Shown: positions 24,937 to 33,171 of the stretch, piece by piece
Layout: each line of letters opens with the position of its first letter
Numbering within the stretch: the first letter of the stretch is position 1
From: Paenibacillus glycinis
Lineage (GTDB): Bacteria; Bacillota; Bacilli; Paenibacillales; Paenibacillaceae
Length of the DNA: 64,000 bases
Assembly: GCF_009909185.1 (NCBI RefSeq)
Contig: NZ_JAAAMV010000024.1
Location: forward strand, 161,341 to 225,340
Reading direction: 5' to 3'
Translations under genes and position numbers: made by a program
The notes under the pieces: generated by a model
What the model saw: only the letters and a program-made list of their open reading frames with translations
What the model was told of the DNA's origin: nothing
Database searches by the model: none

Positions 24937-26098
24937 AAAAGACAGCGGCGGGATGGGCATCATCTATTTCGCCTGGCATGGCAAAGCGCAGGAGAGAGCG
25001 GAAATCAAAGGCCTGCTGAAGGCGAATTGGCGACGTTTCGCGGAGAAGGTATTGGACGAGAGCATAACGGTCGGTTTAAACAGGGTGTCCCGCATGTGGA
25101 TGCGGGACGATCTGTTCGTTTGTTTCGCGCTACCGCAAGAACGCAAGGACATGCAGGAGGAGCGGCTGCTCGAGATCGGCAACGATCTCCAGCTGGATTG
25201 GGAGCCCCGGTTCATGGACGCGGCATTCGGCGGGCGCGTCCCGGAGCTCCGTTTGCATGCAGGCGTGTCGTTTCTCGACGGGGCCATCGCCTCCGAGGAG
25301 GAACGGCTCTACGACGGCATCAAGCGGGCGATCGTTCACGGGCAATCGACGGGCGCGGCGGAACGGAGCTTGAAACGAAGGGAGCTCGAGCAAATTTTGG
25401 AGGAGCGCCTCATCAAGCCGGTGTACCAGCCGATCCTCGCGCTGCAGCAAGACGGAGACACGCTTTACGGGTATGAAGCGTTATCCCGATTGCCGGGCAG
25501 CCGCTGGTTCGACGGACCGCTGGGCATGTTTCAATTCGCGGATCAAGAGGGATTGACGTACGCGCTCGACCGGCTGGCGCGCGAGAAAGCGATCGAGGGC
25601 TGCACGGGACTGTCGAACGGACGCAAGCTGTTCATCAACATCACGGCCAAAATCATGAACGATTCGTCGTTCTCGCCCGGCCAGACGCTGCTGCTGCTGC
25701 AGCGGTACGGCTTGTCGCCGCATCATGTGGTGTTCGAGATCACGGAGCGGACGTCGATCGAGGATTTCGACGCGGCGAAGCGGATACTGCAGCATTACCG
25801 CAATCAGGGCTATCAAATCGCCATCGACGACGCCGGCGCCGGTTATTCCTCGCTGCAGTCGATCGTCGAGCTGAAGCCCGATTTCATCAAGATCGACCGT
25901 TCCCTGATCAGCGGCGTTCATCTGGACAAGATGAAGGCGCATCTCGTGCAAACGTTCTCGGACTTGGCGGCGAAGATGGACGTCAAGCTCATCGCCGAAG
26001 GCATCGAGGAGCACGAGGAGCTGCGGTATATTCGGGACCTCGGCGTTCAATACGCGCAGGGGTTTCTGCTGGGCCGGCCGGAGCCGTTCGGCGAATAG
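24926..26098 (+). CDS. EAL-domain cyclic-di-GMP phosphodiesterase
   Basis: This is a 390-residue soluble protein. The C-terminal EAL domain (about residues 155-388) contains YEALSR near 181, the metal-binding FINITAK and FEITERTS segments, DDAGAGYSSLQ near 300, the Lys of DFIKIDRSLI, and AEGIEE near 355; the canonical active-site residues all appear present. The N-terminal 130 residues resemble a shortened, degenerate GGDEF-like domain (RMWMRDDLFVCFAL) and share a pattern with the N-terminus of the preceding gene. The GTG start has GAGAGGG 5 nt upstream and overlaps the cyclase gene by 11 nt, so synthesis and breakdown enzymes are made together. It likely opposes the upstream cyclase. Confidence 0.9.
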   Translation: MNVRKDSGGMGIIYFAWHGKAQERAEIKGLLKANWRRFAEKVLDESITVGLNRVSRMWMRDDLFVCFALPQERKDMQEERLLEIGNDLQLDWEPRFMDAAFGGRVPELRLHAGVSFLDGAIASEEERLYDGIKRAIVHGQSTGAAERSLKRRELEQILEERLIKPVYQPILALQQDGDTLYGYEALSRLPGSRWFDGPLGMFQFADQEGLTYALDRLAREKAIEGCTGLSNGRKLFINITAKIMNDSSFSPGQTLLLLQRYGLSPHHVVFEITERTSIEDFDAAKRILQHYRNQGYQIAIDDAGAGYSSLQSIVELKPDFIKIDRSLISGVHLDKMKAHLVQTFSDLAAKMDVKLIAEGIEEHEELRYIRDLGVQYAQGFLLGRPEPFGE

Positions 26099-26241
26099 CA
26101 TTTCGGTGGGCGGGGGGACGCTCCCCTTCCCGGCACGATGAGGCTTTCCTAATATTCGCGGACGCGGATATGTTGGGAAAGCTTGTTTGCTTTATGCTAT
26201 GATAAGTGCTAGGGAAAATAAAGGTGAGGTGTGCCTCTCGG

Positions 26242-28902
26242 ATGGATAAATGGGTATTGATTGACGGAAACAGCATCATATACAGAGCGTTCTTCGCATT
26301 GCCGCCGCTCACGAATTCGGCCGGGCTTCATACGAATGCGGTCTTCGGCTTCACGACGATGCTGCTGAGGCTGCTCGAGGAAGAAAAGCCGACGCACATG
26401 CTCGTCGCGTTCGATGCCGGCAAAGTGACGTTCCGCCACGAGGGCTACGAGGATTACAAGGGCGGACGGGAGAAAACGCCGCCGGAGCTGTCGGAGCAGT
26501 TCCCCGTGTTGAAAGAGCTGCTTCGTTCCTTCGGCATCGCGCAGTACGAGCTGGCCGGCTACGAAGCGGACGACATCATCGGCACGCTCAGCCGCCTCGC
26601 GGACGAGCGGGGCGTGGAGGCGCTCGTCGTGTCCGGCGACAAGGACATGCTCCAGCTCGCGTCCGATCATGTGACGATCGCGCTCACGCGCAAGGGCATC
26701 AGCGAGGTGGAGCGCTACGATCCTGCCGAGATCAACGAGAAATACGGCCTGAAGCCGCTGCAGATCATCGATCTGAAGGGACTCATGGGCGATACGTCGG
26801 ATAACATTCCCGGCATTCCGGGCGTCGGCGAGAAGACGGCGCTGAAGCTGCTGCACGAATACGGCTCCGTCGAAGCGGTGCTGGCGAACGCGGCCGAGCT
26901 CAAGGGCAAGATGCGCGAGAAAGTCGAGACGCATCAAGACAGCGCGCTCATGAGCAAGAAGCTCGCGACGATCTTCCGCGAGGTGCCGCTCGAGAAGCAG
27001 CCGGACGAGCTGACTTACGGCGGCTACGACGCGCAGACGCTGGCGGACATGTTCCGCAAGCTCGAGTTCAAGTCGCTCATCGAGCGCCTGGAGCTGCCGG
27101 GCGCGGCGAGCGTGGACGCCGCAGCGGTCGCCGCCGCCGCGACCTACGAGGTCGTCGCGGCGGGATCGCTCGACGGGCCTGCGCTCGCGGCGATGCTGGC
27201 CGCGTCGGACAGCGTCTACATCGAGGCCATCGGGGACAACCCGCACCAGGCGAGGCTGATCGGCCTGGCTGCCGCGAGCGGCGAACGCATCGTCGTGGCG
27301 ACGTACGACGATCTCATGGACGAGAAGCTGTCCGGTCCTTTGCGCGGCTGGCTGGAGGACGAGCACGCGCCGAAACGCGGCTACGACCTGCACAAGGCGG
27401 AGCTGGCGCTCGGCTGGCTCGGCATCGCGCTGCGCGGGATCGCGTTCGATGCGCTGCTCGCGGCTTATCTGCTCGATCCGACCGAATCGAGCCAGACGCT
27501 GGCGGCGCTCATCCAGCGTCACGGCCTCTCCGCCATTCAGACGGACGAAGCCGTTTACGGCAAAGGTGCCAGACTTGTCGTGCCGCAGGGGGACGTGCTG
27601 GCCAATCATCTGGCGGCCAAGGCCGACGCGGTGCGCCGGCTCGTGCCGCTGCTCGCCGAGCAGCTGGAGCAGGGCCATATGACCAAGCTGAACGACGAAC
27701 TGGAGCTGCCGCTCGCCGTCGTGCTGGCCGGCATGGAGAAGCAGGGCATTCAAGTCAATCCGGCCGTGCTGGAAGAGCTCGGCGCGGAGCTTGAGCGGGG
27801 CATCTCGCAATACATGAGCGATATCTACGCCCATGCCGGCATGGAGTTCAACATCAACTCGCCGAAGCAGTTGGGGGAAGTGCTGTTCGAGAAGCTAGGG
27901 TTGCCGGTCATCAAGAAAACCAAGACGGGCCATTCCACGGATGCCGAGGTGCTGGAGAAGCTGGAGCCGTATTCCGAGATCGTGAAGCTGATCCTTCAAT
28001 ACCGTCAGCTTACGAAGCTGCAATCCACGTACGTGGAAGGACTGCTTAAGGAGATACGTCGCGATACGGGCAAGGTGCATACGTACTACCGGCAGACGAT
28101 CGCGGCGACGGGCCGCTTGTCGAGCCAATTCCCGAACCTGCAGAACATTCCGATCCGGCTGGAGGAAGGCCGCCGCATTCGCAAGGCGTTCGTGCCTTCC
28201 GAGCCCGGCTGGTCGATTCTGGCGGCGGACTATTCGCAGATCGAGCTTCGCGTCCTGGCGCATATCTCGGGCGACGAGCGGATGAAGGAAGCGTTCATCG
28301 CGGACACCGACATTCATACGAAGACGGCGATGGACGTCTTCGGCGTCTCGGCCGATGAAGTGGACGCCAACATGCGCCGCCAAGCGAAAGCCGTCAACTT
28401 CGGCATCGTATACGGCATCAGCGACTTCGGGCTGTCGAATAACCTCGGCATCTCGCGGAAGGACGCGGCGCGCTTCATCGAGCAGTATTTTGCCGTGTTC
28501 GAGGGCGTTCGGGCTTATATGGACAATATCGTGGCGCAGGCGCGCCGCGACGGCTACGTGACCACGCTGCTGGAGCGCCGCCGCTACCTGCCGGAGATCA
28601 AGGCGTCGAACTTCAACCTGCGTTCCTTCGCGGAACGGACGGCGATGAACACGCCGATCCAAGGCACGGCCGCGGACATCATCAAGCTCGCCATGGTCAA
28701 GATGGACGGCGTGCTCCGCGAACGCAAGCTGCGCAGCCGCATGCTGCTGCAGGTGCACGATGAGCTCGTCTTCGAGGTGCCGGCCGACGAGCTGGAGCTG
28801 ATGAAGACGCTGCTGCCGGAAGTCATGGAAAGCGCGCTGAAGCTGGACGTTCCGCTGCGGGCCGATGTCAGCTTCGGCGATAATTGGTACGAAGCGAAAT
28901 AG
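26242..28902 (+). CDS. polA: DNA polymerase I
   Basis: This is an 886-residue protein of normal PolA length. The N-terminal 5'-3' exonuclease spans about residues 1-290 (LIDGNSIIYRAFFALPP, GYEADDIIGTLS, GVGEKTALKLL). The middle 3'-5' exonuclease-like domain (about 305-480) appears to lack the acidic catalytic residues, as in Bacillus Pol I. The polymerase domain has motif A DYSQIELRVLAHISGD near 662, motif B RRQAKAVNFGIVYG near 712, and motif C QVHDELVFEV near 836. It fills gaps in DNA repair and Okazaki-fragment maturation. GAGGTG lies 11 nt before the ATG. It heads the polA-mutM-ytaF-coaE run conserved in Bacillales. Confidence 0.97.
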   Translation: MDKWVLIDGNSIIYRAFFALPPLTNSAGLHTNAVFGFTTMLLRLLEEEKPTHMLVAFDAGKVTFRHEGYEDYKGGREKTPPELSEQFPVLKELLRSFGIAQYELAGYEADDIIGTLSRLADERGVEALVVSGDKDMLQLASDHVTIALTRKGISEVERYDPAEINEKYGLKPLQIIDLKGLMGDTSDNIPGIPGVGEKTALKLLHEYGSVEAVLANAAELKGKMREKVETHQDSALMSKKLATIFREVPLEKQPDELTYGGYDAQTLADMFRKLEFKSLIERLELPGAASVDAAAVAAAATYEVVAAGSLDGPALAAMLAASDSVYIEAIGDNPHQARLIGLAAASGERIVVATYDDLMDEKLSGPLRGWLEDEHAPKRGYDLHKAELALGWLGIALRGIAFDALLAAYLLDPTESSQTLAALIQRHGLSAIQTDEAVYGKGARLVVPQGDVLANHLAAKADAVRRLVPLLAEQLEQGHMTKLNDELELPLAVVLAGMEKQGIQVNPAVLEELGAELERGISQYMSDIYAHAGMEFNINSPKQLGEVLFEKLGLPVIKKTKTGHSTDAEVLEKLEPYSEIVKLILQYRQLTKLQSTYVEGLLKEIRRDTGKVHTYYRQTIAATGRLSSQFPNLQNIPIRLEEGRRIRKAFVPSEPGWSILAADYSQIELRVLAHISGDERMKEAFIADTDIHTKTAMDVFGVSADEVDANMRRQAKAVNFGIVYGISDFGLSNNLGISRKDAARFIEQYFAVFEGVRAYMDNIVAQARRDGYVTTLLERRRYLPEIKASNFNLRSFAERTAMNTPIQGTAADIIKLAMVKMDGVLRERKLRSRMLLQVHDELVFEVPADELELMKTLLPEVMESALKLDVPLRADVSFGDNWYEAK

Positions 28903-28963
28903 GACATTCGTCCGATCCTGTCGTATAATGGAGATTGAACCATTGGCAGGGGAGGAATTAGGA

Positions 28964-29833
28964 ATGCCGGAATTACCTGAGGTGGAGACCGTTCGGCGAA
29001 CGCTGAACGAGCTTGTGGGGGGAAAGCGGATCGAGCGGGTTACCGTCACGCTTCCGAGAATCATTCAGCGGCCGGCGGAGCCCGAGGCTTTCGCCGCGGC
29101 GCTTGCCGGACATACGATTCAGAGTGTGGAGCGCAGGGGTAAATTCCTTCGCATACTGCTTGACGGGCTCGTGCTCGTCTCGCATCTGCGCATGGAAGGG
29201 CGCTACGGCGTATACAATCAGGATGAACCGGTGGAACTGCATACGCATGTGCGGTTTCACTTCGACGACGGCATGGAGCTTCGCTATAAGGATGTCCGTC
29301 AATTCGGGACGATGCATCTGTTCGCGCCGGGCGAGGATTTGACGCATGCGCCGCTTAACAAGCTGGGCATCGAGCCGCTGGCCGATACGTTTACGCTGCA
29401 GGCGTTCAAACGCGAGGTCGCGCACCGCACGACGAAGATCAAGCCGCTGCTGCTGAACCAAGCGTACGTCGTCGGCTTAGGCAATATCTACGTCGACGAG
29501 GCGTTGTTCACGGCAGGCATTCATCCCGAGCGCACGGCGGATACGTTGAGAGCTCCGGAGTGGGTCCGCTTGTACGATGCGATCCGCGCCACGCTCGGCC
29601 GCGCTGTCGATGCCGGCGGATCCTCGATCAAGTCTTACGTGAACGGGCAGGGCGAGATGGGGATGTTCCAGCATCAGCTGCTCGTTTACGGCCGGGACGA
29701 CGATGCGTGCTCGCGGTGCGGCGCCACGATCGTCAAGACCGTGGTCGGAGGCCGGGGCACGCACACCTGTCCCGCCTGCCAGCCGCTGCCGGGAAAGAGA
29801 GGCAGGCCGAAGGCCGGCCTGCGCGCCAAATAA
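28964..29833 (+). CDS. mutM: Formamidopyrimidine-DNA glycosylase (Fpg/MutM)
   Basis: This is a 289-residue protein. The invariant N-terminus MPELPEVETVRR supplies the catalytic Pro after Met removal and the catalytic Glu. The helix-two-turn-helix segment NQAYVVGLGNIYVDEALF is near residue 170, and a C-terminal zinc finger CSRCG...CPACQ near 245-268 binds DNA. It removes 8-oxoguanine and ring-opened purines and nicks the strand. GGGGAGGAATTAGGA precedes the ATG. The position just after polA matches B. subtilis. Confidence 0.97.
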   Translation: MPELPEVETVRRTLNELVGGKRIERVTVTLPRIIQRPAEPEAFAAALAGHTIQSVERRGKFLRILLDGLVLVSHLRMEGRYGVYNQDEPVELHTHVRFHFDDGMELRYKDVRQFGTMHLFAPGEDLTHAPLNKLGIEPLADTFTLQAFKREVAHRTTKIKPLLLNQAYVVGLGNIYVDEALFTAGIHPERTADTLRAPEWVRLYDAIRATLGRAVDAGGSSIKSYVNGQGEMGMFQHQLLVYGRDDDACSRCGATIVKTVVGGRGTHTCPACQPLPGKRGRPKAGLRAK

Positions 29834-29925
29834 GTAAGGCACGAGTGACGCTAAGCCGCATATGATGTACCATTCATGTTTTCTAGGCGAATGCACAGAT
29901 TCGTCTTCATGGGAGGGACATCAGG

Positions 29926-30627
29926 GTGCTCATTCATGCTTTTTCCTTGGTTTTGCTTGCGTTTGCCGTCAGTTTGGATGGATTCGGCGTCGGCGTCACA
30001 TACGGATTAAGGCGTATCCGCATACCGTTGTTATCGATCTTCATCATCGCTTTCTGTTCCGGGTTGGTCGTGTGGCTGTCCATGCAGCTCGGCGCTTTGC
30101 TGACCGGGTACATGTCGCCGATGACGGCAAAATGGATCGGCGCCATCCTGTTGATGCTGATCGGCGGGTACGCCCTCATCCAGTGGTGGCAGCGCAGGCG
30201 CGAGAATGCCGATTCGGCGGACGACGAACGAATTCCCGAAGCGGCGGCCGATATCAACGCGGCTTCGGCCGAGGCCGCGACCGCCTCGACGATCGTGATT
30301 TTGGAGCTCAAGCGTCTGGGCATCGTCATTCAGATCCTGCGAACGCCGCAAATCGCCGACGTTGACCGTTCGGGCGTCATCTCGTCTTCGGAAGCGATCC
30401 TGCTTGGATTCGCGCTCTCGCTCGACAGCTTCGGCGCCGGACTCGGCGCCGCGATGGTCGGCTTCAATCCGCTGCTCACCGCGCTCGTGATCAGCACCGC
30501 AAGCGGGCTGTTCCTGCTGGCCGGCATGCGGCTCGGATTTCGGTTCGCTGCTTGGCGCGGCATGCGCGCGATGTCGGTATTGCCGGGCATCATGCTGATC
30601 GTCATGGGCTTGATTCGACTGATGTAG
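29926..30627 (+). CDS. ytaF: Sporulation membrane protein YtaF (MntP-like fold)
   Basis: This is a 233-residue membrane protein with about six helices in two related halves. Each half starts with an AVSLDGFGVG / ALSLDSFGAG motif (residues about 13-23 and 165-175), the acidic-residue repeat of the MntP/YtaF family. The halves are joined by a hydrophilic stretch with ADSADDERIPEAAADINAAS. In Bacillus it is annotated as a sporulation-associated membrane protein, and its relatives export manganese. The start is a GTG with GGGAGGG upstream. It lies between mutM and coaE as in other Bacillales. Confidence 0.88.
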   Translation: MLIHAFSLVLLAFAVSLDGFGVGVTYGLRRIRIPLLSIFIIAFCSGLVVWLSMQLGALLTGYMSPMTAKWIGAILLMLIGGYALIQWWQRRRENADSADDERIPEAAADINAASAEAATASTIVILELKRLGIVIQILRTPQIADVDRSGVISSSEAILLGFALSLDSFGAGLGAAMVGFNPLLTALVISTASGLFLLAGMRLGFRFAAWRGMRAMSVLPGIMLIVMGLIRLM

Positions 30628-30722
30628 ACGCTGCTGGATATCGTTGCCGCTACCACATAAATGGACGTCCGGAACCGCGCCTGAAAATAAAGAAGAGTGT
30701 ACTTACTTACGAGGTGAATGCG

Positions 30723-31319
30723 TTGAAACTGGGATTAACCGGCGGGATCGCCTGCGGCAAAAGCACCGTATCCGCGATGCTTGTTGCCCGTGGCGCAAAG
30801 CTTGTCGATGCCGACCAGGCAGCCCGGGAAGTCGTCCTTCCCGGCGAGCCTGCGTTGGAGGCGATCGCCGCCGAATTCGGACAAGCCGTCCTGAACGAAG
30901 ACGGCACGATGAACCGGGCGGAGGTCGGCAAGCTTGTTTTCAATGACCGCGATCGGCTGAACGTCTTGGAATCGATCCTCCATCCCGCGATTCGAAACCG
31001 GATGTGGACGCAAATTCGCGCTCACGAAGCGGAGGATCCCGCACAGCTGATCATCGCGGATATTCCGCTGCTGTACGAGACGGGACAAGCCGATCTCTAT
31101 GATGCCGTCATGGTCGTGTATGCGCCGAAGACCGTTCAAGCGGAGCGCTTGATGACGCGGAACGGCTTGACGCGCGAGCAGGCGGAACAGCGGATAGACC
31201 TTCAAATGGACATCGAACAAAAACGAAGCCTGGCGGACGTCGTCATCGACAATAGCGGCACCTTGGACGATACGAAGCAGCAGGTGGAGCGGTTTTGGCA
31301 GGAGCAGGGATTGCCATGA
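30723..31319 (+). CDS. coaE: Dephospho-CoA kinase
   Basis: This is a 198-residue P-loop kinase that phosphorylates dephospho-CoA in the last step of CoA synthesis. The Walker A is GLTGGIACGKSTV at the N-terminus, DADQAAREVV near residue 33, PLLYETG near 117, and LMTRNGLTREQAEQRI near 140 forms the lid. The start is a TTG at 30723 with GAGGTG 6 nt upstream; the ATG at 30718 is out of frame and runs straight into a stop. Its stop overlaps the start of the transglycosylase gene by 4 nt. Confidence 0.95.
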   Translation: MKLGLTGGIACGKSTVSAMLVARGAKLVDADQAAREVVLPGEPALEAIAAEFGQAVLNEDGTMNRAEVGKLVFNDRDRLNVLESILHPAIRNRMWTQIRAHEAEDPAQLIIADIPLLYETGQADLYDAVMVVYAPKTVQAERLMTRNGLTREQAEQRIDLQMDIEQKRSLADVVIDNSGTLDDTKQQVERFWQEQGLP

Positions 31320-31894
31320 AGAAACGCCGATTGCGCAAGCGCGTATTTCTCATCTTGATCTTGGCTTTGCTTGCGCTGTTGTTCGTTCGTTCGGAATGGA
31401 TGAGCCGATGGTTGTATCCTTTGCATTACCGCGCGGAAATCGCCGCAAGCGCGGATAGTTACAAGCTGGACGCGCATCTGGTCGCGGCCATCATACGCGT
31501 GGAGACGAATTTCAAACCGGAAGCCGTGTCCAAGAAAGGCGCGATCGGCATTATGCAGCTTATGCCCGATACCGCGAACTGGGCGATCCAGAAGGGCGGA
31601 TTTACCGATATCACGGCGGAGAAGGTTTCGCAAGAACCGAGTGCCGGCATCGAGGTCGGATCCTGGTATCTGAATGAATTGAGCGCGCAGTTCAAGGGGA
31701 ATATGTATAAAGTAATCGCGGCGTATAACGCCGGACCCGGGACGGTCAACCGCTGGCTGGCCGACGGCACGTGGGACGGCGAACCCGGGACGGTGGAGCA
31801 GGTCCCCTACGGGGAAACAAGACACTATATACAGCGGGTTATTTATTATTATAATAAGTACAAGAAGCTGTATCCCGACATGCTCGACGAGTAA
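31316..31894 (+). CDS. Membrane-anchored lytic transglycosylase (SLT domain)
   Basis: This is a 192-residue protein. An N-terminal basic tail and one membrane helix (VFLILILALLALLFV) anchor the enzyme. The outside domain is a Slt-type lytic transglycosylase with catalytic Glu in IIRVETNFKPEAVSKKGAIGIMQL (near residues 60-82), NAGPGTVNRWL near 140 and YGETRHYIQRVIYYYNKY near 165. Such enzymes cleave peptidoglycan without hydrolysis, leaving anhydromuramic ends. The ATG overlaps the coaE stop. A similar gene follows coaE in many Paenibacillus and Bacillus genomes. Confidence 0.92.
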   Translation: MKKRRLRKRVFLILILALLALLFVRSEWMSRWLYPLHYRAEIAASADSYKLDAHLVAAIIRVETNFKPEAVSKKGAIGIMQLMPDTANWAIQKGGFTDITAEKVSQEPSAGIEVGSWYLNELSAQFKGNMYKVIAAYNAGPGTVNRWLADGTWDGEPGTVEQVPYGETRHYIQRVIYYYNKYKKLYPDMLDE

Positions 31895-31913
31895 GGTTTT
31901 TTGCGTAAAACGC

Positions 31914-31956
31914 GAAAAAACTTTGGCCGGCCGCCTTTATCGGCAACCAGCCAAAG
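31914..31956 (-). terminator. Terminator of the SASP gene
   Basis: On the minus strand, CTTTGGC and GCCAAAG pair around a loop of about 22 nt with further inner GC pairing, followed by TTTTTT. The adjoining plus-strand repeat GTTTTTTGCG-TAAAA-CGCGAAAAAAC (31896-31917) may terminate the transglycosylase transcript. Confidence 0.75.
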
Positions 31957-31976
31957 CTTGTCGTTTCGATCATCTA

Positions 31977-32192
31977 TTAGCCGCGACCTGCAAGAGATTG
32001 CTCTGCGATCTGAACCAATTTACGAGTGATGCTGCCCCCGATGGAACCGGCATCTTTCGTGGTGATGTTGCCATAGTATCCATCTTGAGGAAGAGAGATA
32101 CCAAGCTCTTGGGCCACCTCGTATTTCATTTGGTCCAGTGCAGCGCCAGCTTGTGGAACTACGAGTTGATTGCTTCCGCTGTTGTTAGCCAT
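31977..32192 (-). CDS. Small acid-soluble spore protein, alpha/beta type
   Basis: This is a 71-residue protein. It has the two conserved SASP segments: LDQMKYEVAQELGI (with the germination-protease cleavage Glu) near residues 19-33 and YYGNITTKDAGSIGGSITRKLVQIAEQ near 40-66. These proteins coat and protect DNA in the dormant spore and are degraded for amino acids at germination. A strong AAGGAGGTG lies before the ATG at 32192. It is monocistronic and convergent with the transglycosylase gene. Confidence 0.96.
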   Translation of the reverse strand: MANNSGSNQLVVPQAGAALDQMKYEVAQELGISLPQDGYYGNITTKDAGSIGGSITRKLVQIAEQSLAGRG

Positions 32193-32335
32193 TCGTTCGT
32201 TCACCTCCTTGCGGTTGGTAACTGTATTATGTGCGTTATCCCTTTTTTCATTACAGGTAACGTTTGGGAAATGATTCAATCGGTCCGGCGCAAGCCGGAA
32301 AGAATTCGCATCGCGAGTAGACGGAGGATTAGACG

Positions 32336-32800
32336 ATGAAATGCCCGTACTGCGACAATGCTGGAACGAAAGTGCTGGATTCCAGACCCGCTAACGAAAA
32401 TAAATCGATACGCCGCCGCCGTGAATGCGAAAAATGCACGCGGCGGTTTACCACCTTCGAGATGATCGAGGAAACCCCGCTGATCGTCATCAAGAAAGAC
32501 GGGAGCCGTGAGGAATTCAGCCGCGATAAAATTTTGCGCGGCTTGATCCGAGCCTGCGAGAAGCGGCCCGTATCCGTCGATCAGCTTGAAATCATCGTGT
32601 CCGAGGCGGAGAAAGAATTGCGCACCACCGCGCAGGCGGAGGTCGAGAGCCGCGAAATCGGCGAGCTTGTCATGTCGCAGCTCTATCCCGTCGACGAAGT
32701 GGCCTACGTCCGATTTGCTTCGGTGTATCGTCAATTCAAGGATATCGACATGTTCATGAAAGAGCTCAACAGCTTGCTGTCCAAGGATCCGATGGCGTAG
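32336..32800 (+). CDS. nrdR: Transcriptional repressor NrdR
   Basis: This is a 154-residue protein. An N-terminal zinc ribbon ([17 protein letters not shown]...[16 protein letters not shown]) is followed by an ATP-cone domain ([29 protein letters not shown]) that senses ATP/dATP. NrdR represses ribonucleotide reductase operons when dATP is high. The length is normal. It lies near polA/coaE as in other Bacillales. Confidence 0.97.
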   Translation: MKCPYCDNAGTKVLDSRPANENKSIRRRRECEKCTRRFTTFEMIEETPLIVIKKDGSREEFSRDKILRGLIRACEKRPVSVDQLEIIVSEAEKELRTTAQAEVESREIGELVMSQLYPVDEVAYVRFASVYRQFKDIDMFMKELNSLLSKDPMA

Positions 32801-32919
32801 ATTCGGAGTTGAACTTGCAAGCTGAAGTGCGCTGGTTGGTTTATGGTTGTTAATGGAGGAGCGCGGCTTCCGTGTTCCTCCGGTTTCAACCAACACAGCA
32901 AAATTAATGAAAAAAAAGC

Positions 32920-32948
32920 TTGTACAAACCATTGTGGCATGCTATAAT
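32920..32948 (+). promoter_or_regulatory. Promoter of the tRNA-Ala gene
   Basis: TTGTAC at 32920-32925, a 17-nt spacer and TATAAT at 32943-32948 lie 24 nt before the tRNA. Confidence 0.65.
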
Positions 32949-32971
32949 ATTTCTTGTCGCCACTTTAATAC

Positions 32972-33047
32972 GGGGCCTTAGCTCAGCTGGGAGAGCGCAT
33001 CGCTGGCAGCGATGAGGTCAGGGGTTCGATCCCCCTAGGCTCCACCA
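32972..33047 (+). tRNA. tRNA-Ala (anticodon GGC)
   Basis: This is a 76-nt cloverleaf with encoded CCA. The acceptor GGGGCCT pairs with AGGCTCC (one G-U). The D arm is GCTC...GAGC. The anticodon stem CATCG/CGATG encloses loop CTGGCAG, anticodon GGC, which reads GCC alanine codons. The T arm is AGGGG-TTCGATC-CCCCT. The integrase gene ends 125 bp downstream, so the 3' end of this tRNA may be an attachment site. Confidence 0.95.
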
Positions 33048-33063
33048 AAAAACAAACGCCGAA

Positions 33064-33089
33064 ATCCTTGGTAATCAAGGGTTTTTTTG
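33064..33089 (+). terminator. Terminator after tRNA-Ala
   Basis: AATCCTTG and CAAGGG pair around GTAAT and are followed by TTTTTTT. Confidence 0.75.
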
Positions 33090-33171
33090 TGTTTTTAAAA
33101 GATGATCTGCAATAATGTTACGGCAAATTGTTACCTTGGGGACGGCTTGGGGACGAAAAAACGATGCACGA

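Noticed and set aside
26209..27834. A 541-codon minus-strand frame over polA
   Set aside because: Codon bias of polA keeps this antisense frame open; polA is unmistakable.
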